Source: Otis tarda (lineage: Eukaryota > Chordata > Aves > Otidiformes > Otididae). Taken from it: a DNA stretch of 64,000 nt. The stretch's first letter is position 1. The number at the start of each line of letters is the position of its first letter. Positions 35,980 to 49,619 of the stretch are shown here, in pieces. Location of the stretch: NCBI GenBank assembly GCA_026413225.1, contig CM048554.1, positions 69,556,463 to 69,620,462 of the forward strand. The letters are read 5' to 3'. The translations under genes were made by a program, and so were the position numbers. Below the pieces are notes generated by a model that saw only the letters and a program-made list of their open reading frames with translations, ran no database searches and had not been told where the DNA came from.

Positions 35980-37678
35980 GAATTATCACAGAATTATCCA
36001 GAGAGGACTGTGCTAAGATCATGTCTGACAGACAAGACTGTGGGGCCAAAAATTACTGCACTCGGTAGATAAAAAAAGCTAAGAGGATAGGATATTCCTA
36101 CCGTCATAACCATTTCCTTTGCTGAAAGAGCTGAGATCCAGGGTCCCATGTCCAAGATCTTTGGAATTCCATTGTAACACTCAAAACTTTCACAGCCAGT
36201 GGTGAAAAATGCCCTAAACATAACACACCAGATAGAGACAAATCAGTGCAAATGCTAGCTTCACAGTATGAGCTAAAGGCCTAATACCACTGCTCTTTCT
36301 CTCACATGTCTTTTTATCTCCTTGCTCTTTTTCTGATGTTTTTTTCTCCTTTGGTCTTCTGTATAAAAAAGAGCCTAGTTTGCCAGCCACAGCTTCATCT
36401 CATAGAGGTTGTTAAAGAAATGTTCTGAAATAATCTGCTACTGTTAGAGGTTTTCACAACCCCACACAGAGACTAACTATCTGGTGAGGAAATAATTCAT
36501 CCCCTTCTAGCTAAAAAAAAGTAACCTCTTCAGGCAGCACATCTGAAAGAAGAGAAGGACATTTGTCTCTGGTGGGGTGAGCGGACATCCTGGATTAGCT
36601 AGGGCAGCCTCTCAGCTCCCTCTGTATCCAAGTGTGTTAACGATTTTGAGGAACCTTCATATTTTAGAAGGTTCACATAATCTTTCTGAAAGGCAGATTG
36701 GAACAGCATGACTTCTGTCCAAACCACAGTATCCTCTTCTCATTATGGGCAAGCAAACTTATTCATTCTCAAACACCTTGCAAAAAGACAGTTAGGGAAG
36801 GGGAATTTCAGCCCAGGCCTTGAGTCTTACACTGAGTTGTGCATACCCAAGGAAGGAATGTGCTCTCTTCAGGTTAGCCAAAAGAAGAGCATGGTCTTCA
36901 TCATAGTTAAAAAGTTGTTAAACTCTAGTCCATAATTCAAAAGTGAAGCTCAGAAGCAGAAACTGCATTTTCCTTTTTTTGCTGTTCGTTTTTTCTTACT
37001 TTTGTCTGTGTTTACCTTCTTTTGTTCTGAAGGACACAGACTGCAACAACAGCATCTATCTAAACTGCTTTTACTTTTTTTTTCTCTATCCCAAATGGAC
37101 AGATATTACCATCTAAAAGCTGTGATATAAGAAATCTATTTCTAAAAGCTTTAGAGCAAAAGCAGAGAATAATAGGAAAAAAATGCTGTTTAAAATTAGC
37201 CTTGTTTAGTTCCTTACATGTCATAAAGTTTAACTGTTTTCTTATTTCATTTCTGTATCTTTAATAAAAGTTAAAAAGATTTTGGATAGTGTTTATTATC
37301 ATGGTACTCAAATTCTGAACTTTACTTAGCTGTTCAAGGTATTATAAAGTAACAGGGTTATGAGAACAACTTTGTAAAGCCCAGCCAGCCTATTTCATCT
37401 GAATTAATGTAGCACTACTATATTTTTCTAAGTTCTCTATTAGCATCTGTCATTGTAGATGCTTTAGAAGGTGTAATCTTTTTTGAAAGAGAATGCCATT
37501 AAATTACTTTAATAACACGCTGGATATAAATGAACCTTACAAAATTGGTATTTTAAGGTATTTCTGCCTTCAGAATCCTAATATATATCTTCCCTTATCT
37601 CTTCCTTGTAAGATTTAGAATTAATTGCTCTCTTTGAAAAATACATTGATTTCAATCTCCCTTTCTGCATCTCCCACC
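35980..37678. other. Intergenic DNA, nothing recognised
   Basis: AT-rich, apparently single-copy sequence with pyrimidine tracts at 36290-36360 and 36970-37090. Open frames are 75 codons or fewer, without recognisable products. Confidence 0.6.
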
Positions 37679-38218
37679 TGGACTCCAGACCCCACCTGGA
37701 GTACTCTGTGAAGCTCTGGAGCCCCCAACACAAGCAGGACATGGACCTGTTGGAGCTGGTCCAGAGGAGGCCACAAAGATGATCAGAGGGCTGCAGCACC
37801 TCTCCTATGAGGACAGGCTGAGAGAGTTGGGGCTGTTCAGCCTGCAGAAGAGAAGGCTCCAGGGAGACCTTATAGTGGCCTTCCAGTACCTATAGGGGGC
37901 TTACAGAAAAGATGGGGAGAAACTCTTTATCGGGGTCTGTTGTGATAGGACAAGGGGTAATGATTTTAAAGTAGGAGGAGGTAGATTTAAACTAGATATA
38001 AGGAATAAATTTTTTTACAATGAGGGAGGTGAAATGCTGGAACAGGTTGCCCAGAGAGGTGGTGGATGCCCCATCCCTGGAAACATTCAAGGTCAGATTG
38101 GATGAGGCTCTGAGCAACTTGATCTAGTTGGAGATGTCCCTGCTTCTTGCAGGGGGCTTGGACTAGATGACCTTTAAAAGTCTCTTCCAATTCAAAATAT
38201 TTTATGATTCTATAATCT
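37679..38218 (+). mobile_element. CR1 LINE, about 540 bp of 3' sequence
   Basis: This is the longest recent CR1 copy here. In order it has 'gaagctctggagcccccaac', 'gacatggacctgttggagct', 'tccagaggaggccacaaag', 'tcagagggctgcagcacctc', 'gaggacaggctgagagagtt', 'tctttatcggggtctgttgt', 'ctagatataaggaataaatt', 'ggaacaggttgcccagag', 'gagcaacttgatctagttg', 'cttgcagggggcttggacta' and a decayed terminal repeat. It covers the very end of ORF2 and the 3' UTR, is 5'-truncated, and has no functional reverse transcriptase. Confidence 0.95.
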
Positions 38219-41200
38219 ATTTGTCCACCGTAGGAGAAAGGGTTTAGCTTAGCTAGATGTACACATACCTTGTTCACACATCAGTTATCTTCAGAACTGA
38301 TTTTCATAAAATAAAATGCTGTTTTAAAGAAATTTTCATTATTTGAAGGTGTATACCTAACAGAAATAAAACTCAGTTATGCTCAGAAAGATTAACCGTC
38401 AGAAGTATGTCTAAAGAAAGATATACCCTGGAAAGTATGGAGCCATTTCCTTTCACAAATATTATTTGTGGTTCAGATAACTGTTCCCTGGGGTTTTTTG
38501 TTTGTTTTTTTAATGGTGTATTTGGTCTCAAAAGGTTAAGTTCTAGGGAGAAAAATTTCCCTCTGAAGATGAGCTCCAGCAGCTGCTCTCAGTAGGACAA
38601 TGGTAGCTCCAAAACAAATGCTTGTGCAGTTGGTCTCAAGGGGAAGAAAATCCCAGGATGTGAAATGATATATCCTGGATATTTGTCATGGTTTTTAAAA
38701 TGAGAAAGACAATGTTTGGTCATTTTGTCTGCAGTCAGATGAATATTAAAGTACTTGGTGCAAAATGGCATTTTAGATACAGCATGAAAACTGAAAACTT
38801 CCCACATTATCTCTGAGTGTGGATATTCCAATCTGGGATTTATTGTTTAAATCACTAAAGACTGGATTTAAAGCAAATCTTTGCCTCATACATCCTGCAA
38901 CAGTCTTTCAAGCATTGCACCTCTGGGAAAGAGATGGCAACAACAACCCCTTTTTACAAACTAGCCCTTTATTTACTTGTCTTCTATATAAATTAACAAA
39001 GCGATATCTATGAACATAATGAACATAATTAATAATAAATATTTATTATTATTTTGCCTGAAGTTAATTTCTTCTGGTTTGCTCTTTGATTTAATGAAAC
39101 CTAATTTTAATTTCTTGCATTCATTTTCTGCACAGCTGAAGTGAGAAAAAAACCCTTATTTCCCAACCTCCTCTTTGCCATCTCAGTGTCCCTTTTGCCA
39201 TTCTAACAGAGCAACCTAGTAAGCATACAGAAAGGAAGATATTGACAGGAATGCAATCATTAAGAGAACAACCAGATTTAAAATAGGTGTACTCTAATTT
39301 AACACCAGCAGTCTTTTTGGAGTTCCATTTATGGAAACGGATTTTAGAGAACAAGAATTCAAAGTATGAACTAAAAAATTGCTCATTTTCTAAAGTAACT
39401 AGCAGTAAACATACATTAATTCACCATGTAAGTATTTACAGGAGTAAAGTGGCTCTTTTGAGGGCAATAAGAAGGCTTGGGGAGAATACTTCGGCAAAAG
39501 CTATCAACACTCTCTGAACTCTCTTAAGTGCCAGATTAATGTAAACCTTCAAAGTTTGCCAAACATTTGCATGAAAGAAAGAAGAGTAGTCAGAAATAGG
39601 AAGCATTAATAAAATGAATGAATACATTTAGTAATTTGAAGACTGGTAGGGTCTCAGGGGATGTAGCAAGAGAAGCCTTACGTAACCAAACTTTAGGTCT
39701 CAGATATATTAAGACTTCAAACTTGAAGGAGTGCTAGAACAAAGTTTAAAGGTTTTCTCAATGCCAGGTAAATTGGTATTCTGGGCCATGATGTTTAATA
39801 AGAATGATTTTTAAAGCTTAGAAGGTTTTAAAGTGGATATAATAGATATGTAAAACACTCACTGAAGGTTTTAACAGCCAACAGGAAGAGTAGTTTCTTC
39901 TCTGAAAGAACAAATTAGAAAGAAGTATTTTTCATATATTTTAGCTACTGAGGCAGCAAACCCTATTGAAAACTCAAATGTAGAAAATGAGCTAAAGCAG
40001 TGTGATGCAATAGCTATTGCAAAGGCCACTTTTTGGAAAAAGATCATCAACTTTTCACACAACAATGCTGCTCTGGTGTCTATCCTTCCCTGTCCTAATA
40101 GGAAAATGGGTACCGCATTCCTTTATCATCTCGTGCCCACAGGATCACTGGAATAAATACAGGCAGGATTATTTGGTGATTATTCCGTGGGAAAGAGAAA
40201 GGGTTATGGGGAAAAGGAGGGCTTGGAAAAAATGGAACAGAAGCTGCTTTTGCAAGAGCGACAGCAGGAGTCTGCAGTCATCAGTGGGAGGAAGAAGGGA
40301 TGGGAGCAGCTTTTGGTAGCAGCTTTTTGCACTGGAGAGGCTGTGCTGATTGCTAGGGGCCCTGAAGCTCTGTACTTGGCCCTGGCTAACCCAAGGCAGT
40401 AGAACATCAGTGGCATCCACCCAAGACTGGACTTGGGTGGCAGTTTCCACTGGAAGAAAAACAGAGAATTAAATATATACTTCAAATAACCTGATAATAC
40501 TGAGGGTACCTGTGAGAAGCATTTTGCGTTGTAAAGATAGGAGTTGATGCTTAGCAGCTGATGAGAGTGAAATACAGAAGGCAAGGCTGATGGTGCATGG
40601 ACTGAGAACCAAAGGCCAAACCAAGAGCTGAAGAATAGAAACACCAAGGGTATATTTTCATATGCCCCTGCACCACCATTGTAGCTGATCCAAAAAAACT
40701 TTCTCTAGACGCTGAAACAGTTGCGTTGCTTCTCCATACCCCACTGTCCATTTCTCCTCATTGTCAGGGGAGGTTGAACCCAGAAAGCTGATTTGACACA
40801 GAGAAAAACCAAACCAAGGGTTTTGTCATATGCTGCTCTGTCAACATGCAAGATCAAATCTTAGCCTTGTGGAAATTAAAAATAATTGTGTATTTCTTAG
40901 TTTAATTACTTGAAGGCATGTCTGAAACTCAAATAAACGTACTCCACCTGAAGATTGTTGCTTTCCCATACACTCACATCTGTTTATACTTTTGTAAATT
41001 TGAGGAATATGTTCTTTTGACTCACAATTTAATTAATTTTCTAGCAGAAAACAGGAATTACAAAGTAGCACACCACTGAGAAAAATCAGGCTGTATGAAT
41101 TAATGCTATGCCAACAAAGTAGTGCTATCGGTTTGTACAGACTAGTACCATCTAATATTACAGCAAACTCCATAGAACTTGCATGGAAACACTCTCTTTA

Positions 41201-41799
41201 ATGACCACTGTGTGACAACTGTATATACGCATATAAGCGTGTAAGTATTTGGATTTTCCTCTGCTCTGTGTATTTTGTGGGAGGAAAGAGTAGAGGGAAC
41301 AGGAATGCTAAACCTTTCTAGTCACAGAAAGCAAAACTTAACAGAGTTATTTCCAATAATTTGAAGATTTTTGTGCCCTTTTTGTAACTGCTTAACAAAG
41401 ATTCATTTTTACTTCTTGCAGACTAATGGATGAAAGAAACACATTTGTGGAGTGCTTTTCATAGCAGTCTGGGAAGCATTTACATTGTAGTCTAACAGTG
41501 TGGTTGCAGATGAACCAGAACTGATTTAAAAACAGCTAGTTCAGACACCAGTACCTCTATAATGTAGCAATAGTCTTGAGCTTGGTCTAGCAGCATGACT
41601 CTTAACTTAGAAGTTACTTTACATAGGGCTTTTTTTTTTTACAGTCTGTGCTTACTCCTTCCTGTTTAATGGTGCAATGTGTTACAGCAAACTGAATAAT
41701 CCCTAGAGAACAATTTTTTTTTTTTTGTATGAGTTTTCCTAACACCTTTATCGGACAACAGTTTTCTTTTAAACAGAAAGTTACAGCCTTCATGATTAC
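38219..41799. other. Intergenic DNA, nothing recognised
   Basis: AT-rich single-copy DNA. 40180-40420 is purine-rich and a little richer in GC, with overlapping short open frames on both strands (up to 147 codons on the minus strand at 40204-40647). Their composition and lack of any domain do not support a gene. Confidence 0.6.
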
Positions 41800-42352
41800 T
41801 GTGGGTTAATGCTGATGGGCAGCTCAGCCCAACTCAGCCACTCGCTCACTCCTCCCTGATGGGAATCAGAAGGGTGTTTTATCTCAACATGTGGGTTGAG
41901 ATAAAAACAGTTTAATAGGTAAAGCAAAAGTCACACGTGCAAGCAAAAAAAACCCATGGAATTCATTCACTACTTCACATCGACAGGCAGGTGTTCAGCC
42001 ATCTCCAGGACAGCAGGGCTCCATCAGGTGTAATGGTTACTTGGGAAGACAACCACCATCACTCTGGACACCCCTCCTTCCTCCTTCTTCCCCTAGCTTT
42101 TATTGCTGAGAAAAACAACATATGGCATGGGATATCCCCTTGGTGAGTTGGGGTCAGCTGGCCCAGCTGTGTCTCCTCTCAGCCTCTTGTGAACTCCCAG
42201 CCTCCCTGCTGGTAGGGTGATGTGAGAAGAAAAGGCCTTGACTCTGTGCAAGCACTGCTCTGTATTATCAACACTGTTTTCATCACAAATCCCAAACACA
42301 GTACAATACAAGATACTATGAAGAAAATTAACTCTATACAATTATATAGACA
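41800..42352 (-). mobile_element. Solo retroviral LTR, diverged
   Basis: The minus strand begins TGTC at 42352 and continues 'tagagttaattttcttcat', then blocks such as 'aaaggccttttcttctcaca', and ends near 41800 with 'catcagcattaacccaca'. The order and phrases match a common neoavian endogenous-retrovirus LTR. The plus strand shows 'gggttgagataaaaacagtt' and 'cagccatctccaggacagc'. An ATTAAA polyadenylation signal lies at 41916-41911 on the minus strand. No gag, pol or env sequence adjoins it, so it is a recombined solo LTR. No clear target-site duplication remains, so the ends are approximate and the retroviral class is not assigned. Confidence 0.85.
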
Positions 42353-45300
42353 GAATTGAGAAGAAATATGTGAGCTGTTACATACATATTTCTGGGAATT
42401 AAAAAGATGGAAACTTTGCAAGCAAGCTAACCTAGAAATACAATGACTATTTCACTCCAGAAAAAACAACTCTTGCTTGAACTCTTCATTTTGAAAAGTA
42501 GGGAAAATTACTTGCTGGCATTCTCACAAAAAAAACAGAGTGTAATTGCATAGTTCAAAAGAAAAAGTAAACATTTAGGAGCTTGTAGTTAAAAGTTTCC
42601 TTTTTGAAATGGTCCATGCAACTGGAATTCATATCCATCTTTACTAAAAATTATGTAACTGGTATCATGCATATACACACACACAAAAGATATGCACATA
42701 AAATGGTGATTTGCGGTTTTGATCAAAATATTGAGGAAAGTAAAGCTAAAGGGGTGATGGAAAATAACTGAATTAACTGAATAATCTGATTTTTAGAGAA
42801 GGCCTGCATGCATCCTAGTAATATTAATGAAATCTGTTCATCACTTCTGATTATTAGAATATTTTGAAATCTGAAGGATGGATTTAGGAATGCATCAATG
42901 GAAATCAGTGTGTCATCTCTGCTTAAGTCAGTCCAAGCATTTTTCTAAAAAATTTCATTAAAGTTTAAAAAATTAGCCTTGAACCTATTAGAAAAGCTCA
43001 GTAAAAGCATGTAATAAGGATTTTTAAAACTTTTTTGTTTTAGCAATATTCAAGTATTAATTTTTAACTTGAAGTCACTGGAACAGCAGCCTTCTATAAT
43101 CCTTCTATAGTACTTGGGTCTTGGTATTCGAGTATTAATGTCACAAACGGTAGAAGTGGCTTGATGAAACAGTCTTATAGGGGCAGAAGTCCCACCACAG
43201 TGTGAAAAATACATGCAAAGGCAAGCTTCTCAAGAAAAATACATTTTCTCTATTGTTATAGCCAAAATTGCCATGGCGTACTGTCACAAACACAGAAAGT
43301 AGTACAATTGCTTAAATAAGAAATTATGCAGTCTTAAGCCTACAATGTTTTCCAGGTCTGGAACATTTCCAATTAGGAGCCAATGAAGACAGGTTTCCAT
43401 GGTGATTAGCTAAAATGTAGAATGAACTTCATTTCATGATAATTACTACATATTTGCAGCTGAACTGCATCTTTCAGTTTCAGCCTAAGACTTTCAGGTC
43501 TTAATCACAGGTCTGGATCTGAATCTACCAATGAAACCTATATTAAAATTCAGGGCTATCCTGCATTTGTTTTGGAGGCAGGAGGGTTTAGAGGAGACTG
43601 AATGTGATTTTTGTTAATGCATTTCATTCTTTTGGCTGTTGTTTGGTTGTTTGTGTAATCTTTAAAGAAGCAGTCCATATTCTACTTTAATAAAAAAAAA
43701 AGAAACTTTAATAGAAAACCCCTTCTTACAACACTTGTGAAAAGCAGCCAGTACTTTGATTATCTGTCAGTAACACAGAGCTGCACGTTTCTGCTACATT
43801 TTTCTCAAAGCTTATATGTATGCTACAGTAATTGAATTTCACTATTTCGCTCTTTCATACCCTATACTTCCACACATTTTACATCACAATACACTTGCCA
43901 GCAAAAAGTAACAGTATACTCTTTCACAATTTTATGGCATTGTGAAAATGTGCAGCAATTAGACTAATAATAGGATGTCAAATGTTCCTTTAATAGCGAT
44001 TCTGAAAGGCATCTTTTCTTGCTGGAATGAATGACTATTTACAAATCCGTTTATCTTACAAATTCTGGTTGAAATTGTGGAGAAGGATTGACCTGCTTAA
44101 TTAGGTCCTCCTGCTGGTCCAAAATTAAATGGCCTGCTTCTCTGTTAAAGGAAGTTGACATGCTCTTTAGATTAGATCATATCCAGTTTTGTACAAAAAT
44201 CTCAGTTACTTTTTACAGTGGTCTGTGAGCTGTGTAGCTAATCGTACGGGAAGAAAAAAAGTTATTTCTTTCAGTTACTACAAATTCTTCCTTGAACACA
44301 TCTTTTAAAGATTAATATCAGTGAATTCGTCAGTGACCCATTCATTGTCATGCCAAACCTGATTTCTGTAGACAAACGCAGTGGAAGAGTCGCAGATCCA
44401 CCCTCGGGAAGTGAGAGGCACTGGCTGTGGGGTGACCCTTGAGAAGGACACCAGAGTCAACTGTGGGGCTGCTGAGCCTCAGACTTTTGGTCAGTATGCT
44501 CAAAATGGTGAAATCATGACTGTATGTGAATACTTAAATGGTTTTTTTCATTATGTGCTGAATTGTGTTGGTATGATATGAAGCTGAAGGGGTCTGGGAA
44601 GATAGGATGGATTTCACAGACTTCTGAATTTTTAAAATCTGAGGTACGTGTCATTCACTAAAGGATTAAGTTTTTAAAAATTTGTCTTTGTGTAATCTAT
44701 GTGGAAACTTCTGATATTTTTCACACATAACTCAAAAAAAATTGGCAGTTGGTAATACAAATACTTTAATTCTGAGTATTAATAGCATTGCTTTAGTCCC
44801 CATAAAATTTCAATTGCACTATTGAGTCCATTTCTTATTAGAATCCATTACAAAAAAATACTCAGCTTCTCATAGCCATTCCCTTGAATGATTTGCATAC
44901 ACAGGCCAGCAAATGCAGGAAAATGAAAACTGTAGCATAGTGCTTTTTTAAGTAGTCAGGTCAATTTTAGCATAAGTGATGGAGGAGGTATCTGGCTGAT
45001 TATTATTAACAAGTCTTTCCCTCTTATCAAGAGGCCTTTGAAAATAACCTAATAAAATACCCATCTGCTTTGCTTTATAATTTTTCTTTCTTTCTTTCTT
45101 TTTTTAATATTAAAAAAAAAAAGACAAAAGGATAGTTATTGCTCTAGAATGAAAGGCCATTTATACAGAGATGAAAGAGTTGCTAGACCTGATTGTTTAG
45201 AATATTAACATTTTGCAGGTTGAAAGGCAACAGAAGTGTTGTTGCAGTTGAAACCATATTGTGTGATTTTTGAAGCAAGCTTCTGGTACCCATTTTATCT

Positions 45301-48300
45301 ACGACTAATGTGTCACAATGATCAGTAAAAGGATGCACTAATGAAATAACAGCTCTCTTAATCACTTGATTAAAGTTGCAATAGGGCTGTACACAAGGGC
45401 TTGCGAGTCAAATTAACATCTGGCATGTTATAAGAATAGAAAAAAAAAAAAAAGGAAGGTAAGTGGATGTCTTTGCAACAGGAAATTATGTTCCCTCTGT
45501 GATTATTTAAATTTATTTTCTGAATATTTTTTAATTGTTTTTCTTTAAAATTTACAAAGGAAAGTAAGCATGTGTTCTGAGGAAAAACAGAAATGGAAAT
45601 AATTTGTAAGTGGATTTGATCCTGTGACAAGCTTAACACTGCAATGAAATATCAAATGCACCTCATTCTTATTGGATAATCTGAACCACAGATGATAAAG
45701 TATTTCTATTAAGTGTTTATTGAAGAGTATAGAGGTTATCAAAGAAATAACTAGAAACAGCGTGGTGGCTTGAGACCGAAGAAATCAGTCTGGTTTGTAT
45801 TCCAAATTCTGCTGTTCAGTAATTTATGATCTTGGTAAATATACATTCCTCTCTGTAATTTTGTTTCTCATGCCTGAAAATGGCAGTCAGTAATCTCATG
45901 CTACACAGGTTGCTTTTCATTGGTGATTCTCAAAGCTGTAAGAGGCATACAAATTATGGCCTATATTTGCATATTTTCTGCACTTTGTGTTTTGTTAATC
46001 ATGAATGTTCTGTGTTATGTTTTGGCTGAGAATACAAACAGTGTCTTCATAAGTTATATACAACTATATAGGAGCTTTTTTTTTCTGGGCTGGCTTCTGT
46101 TCTTGTACAAAACTATAAAATAGGAAGAAGTAGTCTCTTCTGGCATCTTCACTGAAAGAAGAAACTATAATAAAGCAAGTGAGGCTACCTTTCATATCTT
46201 CATGCGTGAAATGCAAGTTGAAAAATGGTAACAGGACCACTAGACCCTGTCAAACATTGTCTCTGAAAGCTACTGAGACTGTATATTAATTAGGACACAT
46301 CAAGTTTGATCACACATGGTAAGCTGTGCCTCTAAGGAGTTCCAGTTTCTTATGATGCCTTCCCAACACATATTTATGGCTGCCTTACCTTGTTATTCAA
46401 ACTGAGACCACTGAATCTGAGGGTGGAAATATACACTGGTGAAAAGTACTAAAACATAGTTTGTATACAAAACCCTCTCTGAAATCCGTTTATCTAATGG
46501 CAAGTATTTCCTATTCCTTCCAGCTACCTTTATCTCCTCCTATCAGCTTTTGTAAATTGATGGAAAACTCCCTGATATTTCTTGATTCAAGAAATTCCAA
46601 TGCTTATAGACAGCACAGTGAGTTACTGTTCAACACCTTTTAAATCTGTTTTCTTTCCAGCTGCCACACAATGTTCTTTTGTAATCTGTGTACAAAATAT
46701 AAACACAAATGGAAATATAATGATTATTATTAGAGTTCTGGTATTCTCATAAATATGATTCAGAGATGGAAATATATTTTTCCACTTTGCATATGAAAAA
46801 TGGTGTGAGATTTTCCATAACAGCAACTCCTTCTATTTCAAGATTTGTTAAAAAAAATTCTGAATAATTTTCTCTCTAAAACCTATTGCTTGGATCCCCA
46901 TCTGAAATTCTGCTCATTTTGCAGAGGGGCATGATGGACATCATTGTCAGAAATGCATCCCTGAAGATCTGCACAGTGATGGCATGGAAAATGAGTATGA
47001 AACTCAGCCGTTAGCATTTACTGTGATGCTATTTATATCTTGGATTGAAAACTGCTGGGAAGACCTAAGGGAATTATTATCATAGGATAATCAAACACCC
47101 TGTTGTGTGTCATTGATTAATTATTTTTCCTTTTTTGATATTTACATTTAAGGAAGTTTCCTAAAAGTTATTTTTAATTTTATTTTCTTGCATTCTTATT
47201 TAGACATTTATGTATACTTTTTGAGATTTATATCTATTACCTTGTACTTTACTTGGTTTTATTTAATGTTAATTGATCATAAGAATGGTTAGTACATGAA
47301 TATAGAGGAAATAACAGGAGACTGCTAATCTAACACAATTAATAATGACCAAAATGGCATATTCCAATCTGTGAATATTATTTCCGTTATATAGTAAATG
47401 AAAAAAAAAAAAAAGGAAAACAAGAGAGAAGAAAAGTAAGCATTGGCTATTTTGCATGAGCTTACACACACTGTGGTTCCACAATTTTGAGGTAGAGCCT
47501 GAGGTTAGTCATGTTTAAGGGCTATGAAAACTCCAGGTCCAGGTTGAGGACAATTCCTGTGACTTGGAAACTAAGGAAAAGCAGGTAGCCTTTTTACAAA
47601 TTTTACAGCAGTCCTGTGCTGTGTTGGGCACAGAGGCAGACAGAGTGCTACAGGCATGTGATTTATCTGGGCCATCCATCTACCATGGAGGTGGGCAGGC
47701 ATCATTTTAGGCTATCTTCTAGGAGTGCCAGAGGTATTCAGGTGCTTATTATTAGCTATCAAAAATCTCCAGATTAGTACGTAACTGGAAATAGAGTTTC
47801 ATATATCTCTATGAAGATTTTTAGTCTCCTTCAGAATTTGGCATTCAGTTATTAATTCCATACCATTTATGACAATTAGTCCTCTGGAAGACTTTCAGAA
47901 CATATGTACTAGTGCTGTTCTTTTGCAGTGCATAACATGATCGCTGAGGAAATCAAATCCTCCCTTCTCAGGCTCCTGTAGCATTTCTTGGATCCTGATA
48001 CTTATTCCAACTGGGATGTCAGGGGACATAATTTTCTAAATTAAGTAAATTCCTTCTGTTACAGGGCTGACAAGGACCAGTTAGTATCAAGCTACCTGCC
48101 ATGGTTCCATAGTATTGACTCTCCTACTTGAGAATTACCACTGTAAGTCACACTTTATCTTATCCTTGGCTCAAAACAGAGAAAGAAAGCGGCCTATGCG
48201 TGTTTTTCCCTAGATTTCCCATTCACTGACGATCTTTTAACATGTCTAATATAGGTGGATCTTTTGTGAAGGGCTCAGTCACAACCTGTACTGCATATCT

Positions 48301-48498
48301 ACAACAGGGAATCGGAAATTGCTCCCCCATTTTCTCTAGCCTGTGTGCAGGACAGTGAGAAGCTGCTGATGGCCAGTAACAACCACTTTGCTGAAACTCC
48401 ATCTTCACCAACAAATCCTTTGTGCCATCGCACTGTGAAATGAGTTGACAGGGACAAGAAATAGTGAGTGACACTATCTGTTATCCAGTATGAGTGAA
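42353..48498. other. Intergenic DNA, no gene recognised
   Basis: About 6 kb of AT-rich DNA with A and T tracts at 45082-45122 and 47401-47414. The stretch 43900-44190 has balanced composition and no repeat signature, and could be a conserved noncoding element. Open frames reach at most 96 codons. Confidence 0.6.
45082..45122 (+). repeat. (TTTC)n tract followed by poly(A)
   Basis: About five TTTC units run into T7, AATATT and then eleven A. The T-rich and A-rich arms are complementary, so a single strand could fold into a hairpin about the AATATT. Confidence 0.85.
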
Positions 48499-49619
48499 TG
48501 TCATAGTTTAGCCCCACTCGGGACCAAGCTACGCAGCCCCTCACTCACTCTCCCCACCCTCTAAGGGAATGGGGGAGAGATAATATAAAAAAAGCTTGAG
48601 GTCTGAGATAAGGACAAGGAGAAATCATTCAAGTCACCATTATGGGCAAAACGGACTCGATTTGGGAAAAACTATTTCAATTTATTATTAATAAAACCAA
48701 AGCAGGATAATGAGAGAGAACAAAGAACAACTTCCCCTCGCTCCTCCTCTCTTCCCAAACTTAACTTTGTTTCAAATTGTCTCCACCTCCTCTCCCCGAG
48801 TGGCACAGAGGGGAATAGGGAATGGAGGTTGTGGTCAGTTGTTTTCTGCTGCTCCTTCCTCCTCAGGGGAAAAAATCCTCACATTCCTCCCCTGCTCCAG
48901 CATGGGGTCCCTCCCATGGGCTACAGTCCTTCATGAAACTGCTCCGACGTGGGTCATTTTTGCACAAGGTGCAGCCCCTCAGGAATTGCTGCCCCAGCAC
49001 GGGCCCTCCGTGGGCCACAGCCTCCTTTGGGCTTCTGCCTGCCCCAGCGTGGGGTCCTCCACGGGCTGCAGGTGGATCTCTGCTCTTCCGTGGACCTCCA
49101 TGGGCTGCAAGGGGACAGCCTGCTCCACCATGGTCATCACCACAGGCTGCAGGGGAATCTCTGCCAAGAGCAACATTACTCCTTCCCCTCCTTCTTCACT
49201 GACCTTGGCATCTGCAGCCGTTCCTCTCACAAGAAAAATTCTTCACAATCAGCTCAGGCAGACGCCTCTCAGGATCTCTTCACATCTCATTCACATCTCA
49301 TCTCCTCTCCACTTCTTGCAGCTGGGCTGGGCCCAGTCAGGCCCAGTTGGCCACCTGGTGGGAGGCCAGAGGATGAGGCCTGCAAGGCCCACAAGGCTCG
49401 TGCCTCCCCGTCTCTGCATGAGCTTCTGCTTCTTCACTTTTTTTTTGTCTTCTTTTTTTTTTTTGGTTAATTTTCTTCTTCTTAAATATGTTATCACAGA
49501 GGCTTTGTCACTGTCACCAATTAGCTCAGCCTTGGCCAGCGGCGAGTCTGCCGTAGGCCCAGCCAGGTCCACTAGACAAAGGGGAAAGTAGCCCCCTACA
49601 GCTACACAAAACCAATACA
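48499..49619 (-). mobile_element. Solo LTR, ERVL-like, 1121 bp, with target-site duplication
   Basis: The element runs TG...CA and is bounded by a perfect 5-bp direct repeat, GTGAA at 48494-48498 and 49620-49624. It is homologous throughout to the LTR at 55475-56568. Orientation is read from promoter signals on the minus strand: CATATTTAAG (TATA-like) at 49490-49481 and AATAAA at 48686-48681, followed by 'ccttatctcagacctcaagc'. Many sites that are CpG in the other copy are TpG or CpA here (for example TGTCATAG against TGTCGTAG), suggesting an older insertion. An internal region rich in 'ggggtcctcc' and 'gggctgcagg' phrases is a loose minisatellite. No viral genes remain. A 5-bp duplication fits ERVL-type integration; the class is inferred. 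Confidence 0.92.

Noticed and set aside
37987-38277. Minus-strand 96-codon open frame
   Set aside because: It is the antisense of the CR1 3' UTR.
41800-42352. Target-site duplication for the third LTR
   Set aside because: The flanks (GATTAC on the left, GAATTG on the right) do not match, so no duplication can be claimed; the ends have probably decayed.
48710-49591. 293-codon open frame
   Set aside because: It lies within the LTR on the strand opposite its promoter signals, is built from GC-rich repeats, and is not preserved at full length in the related LTR.
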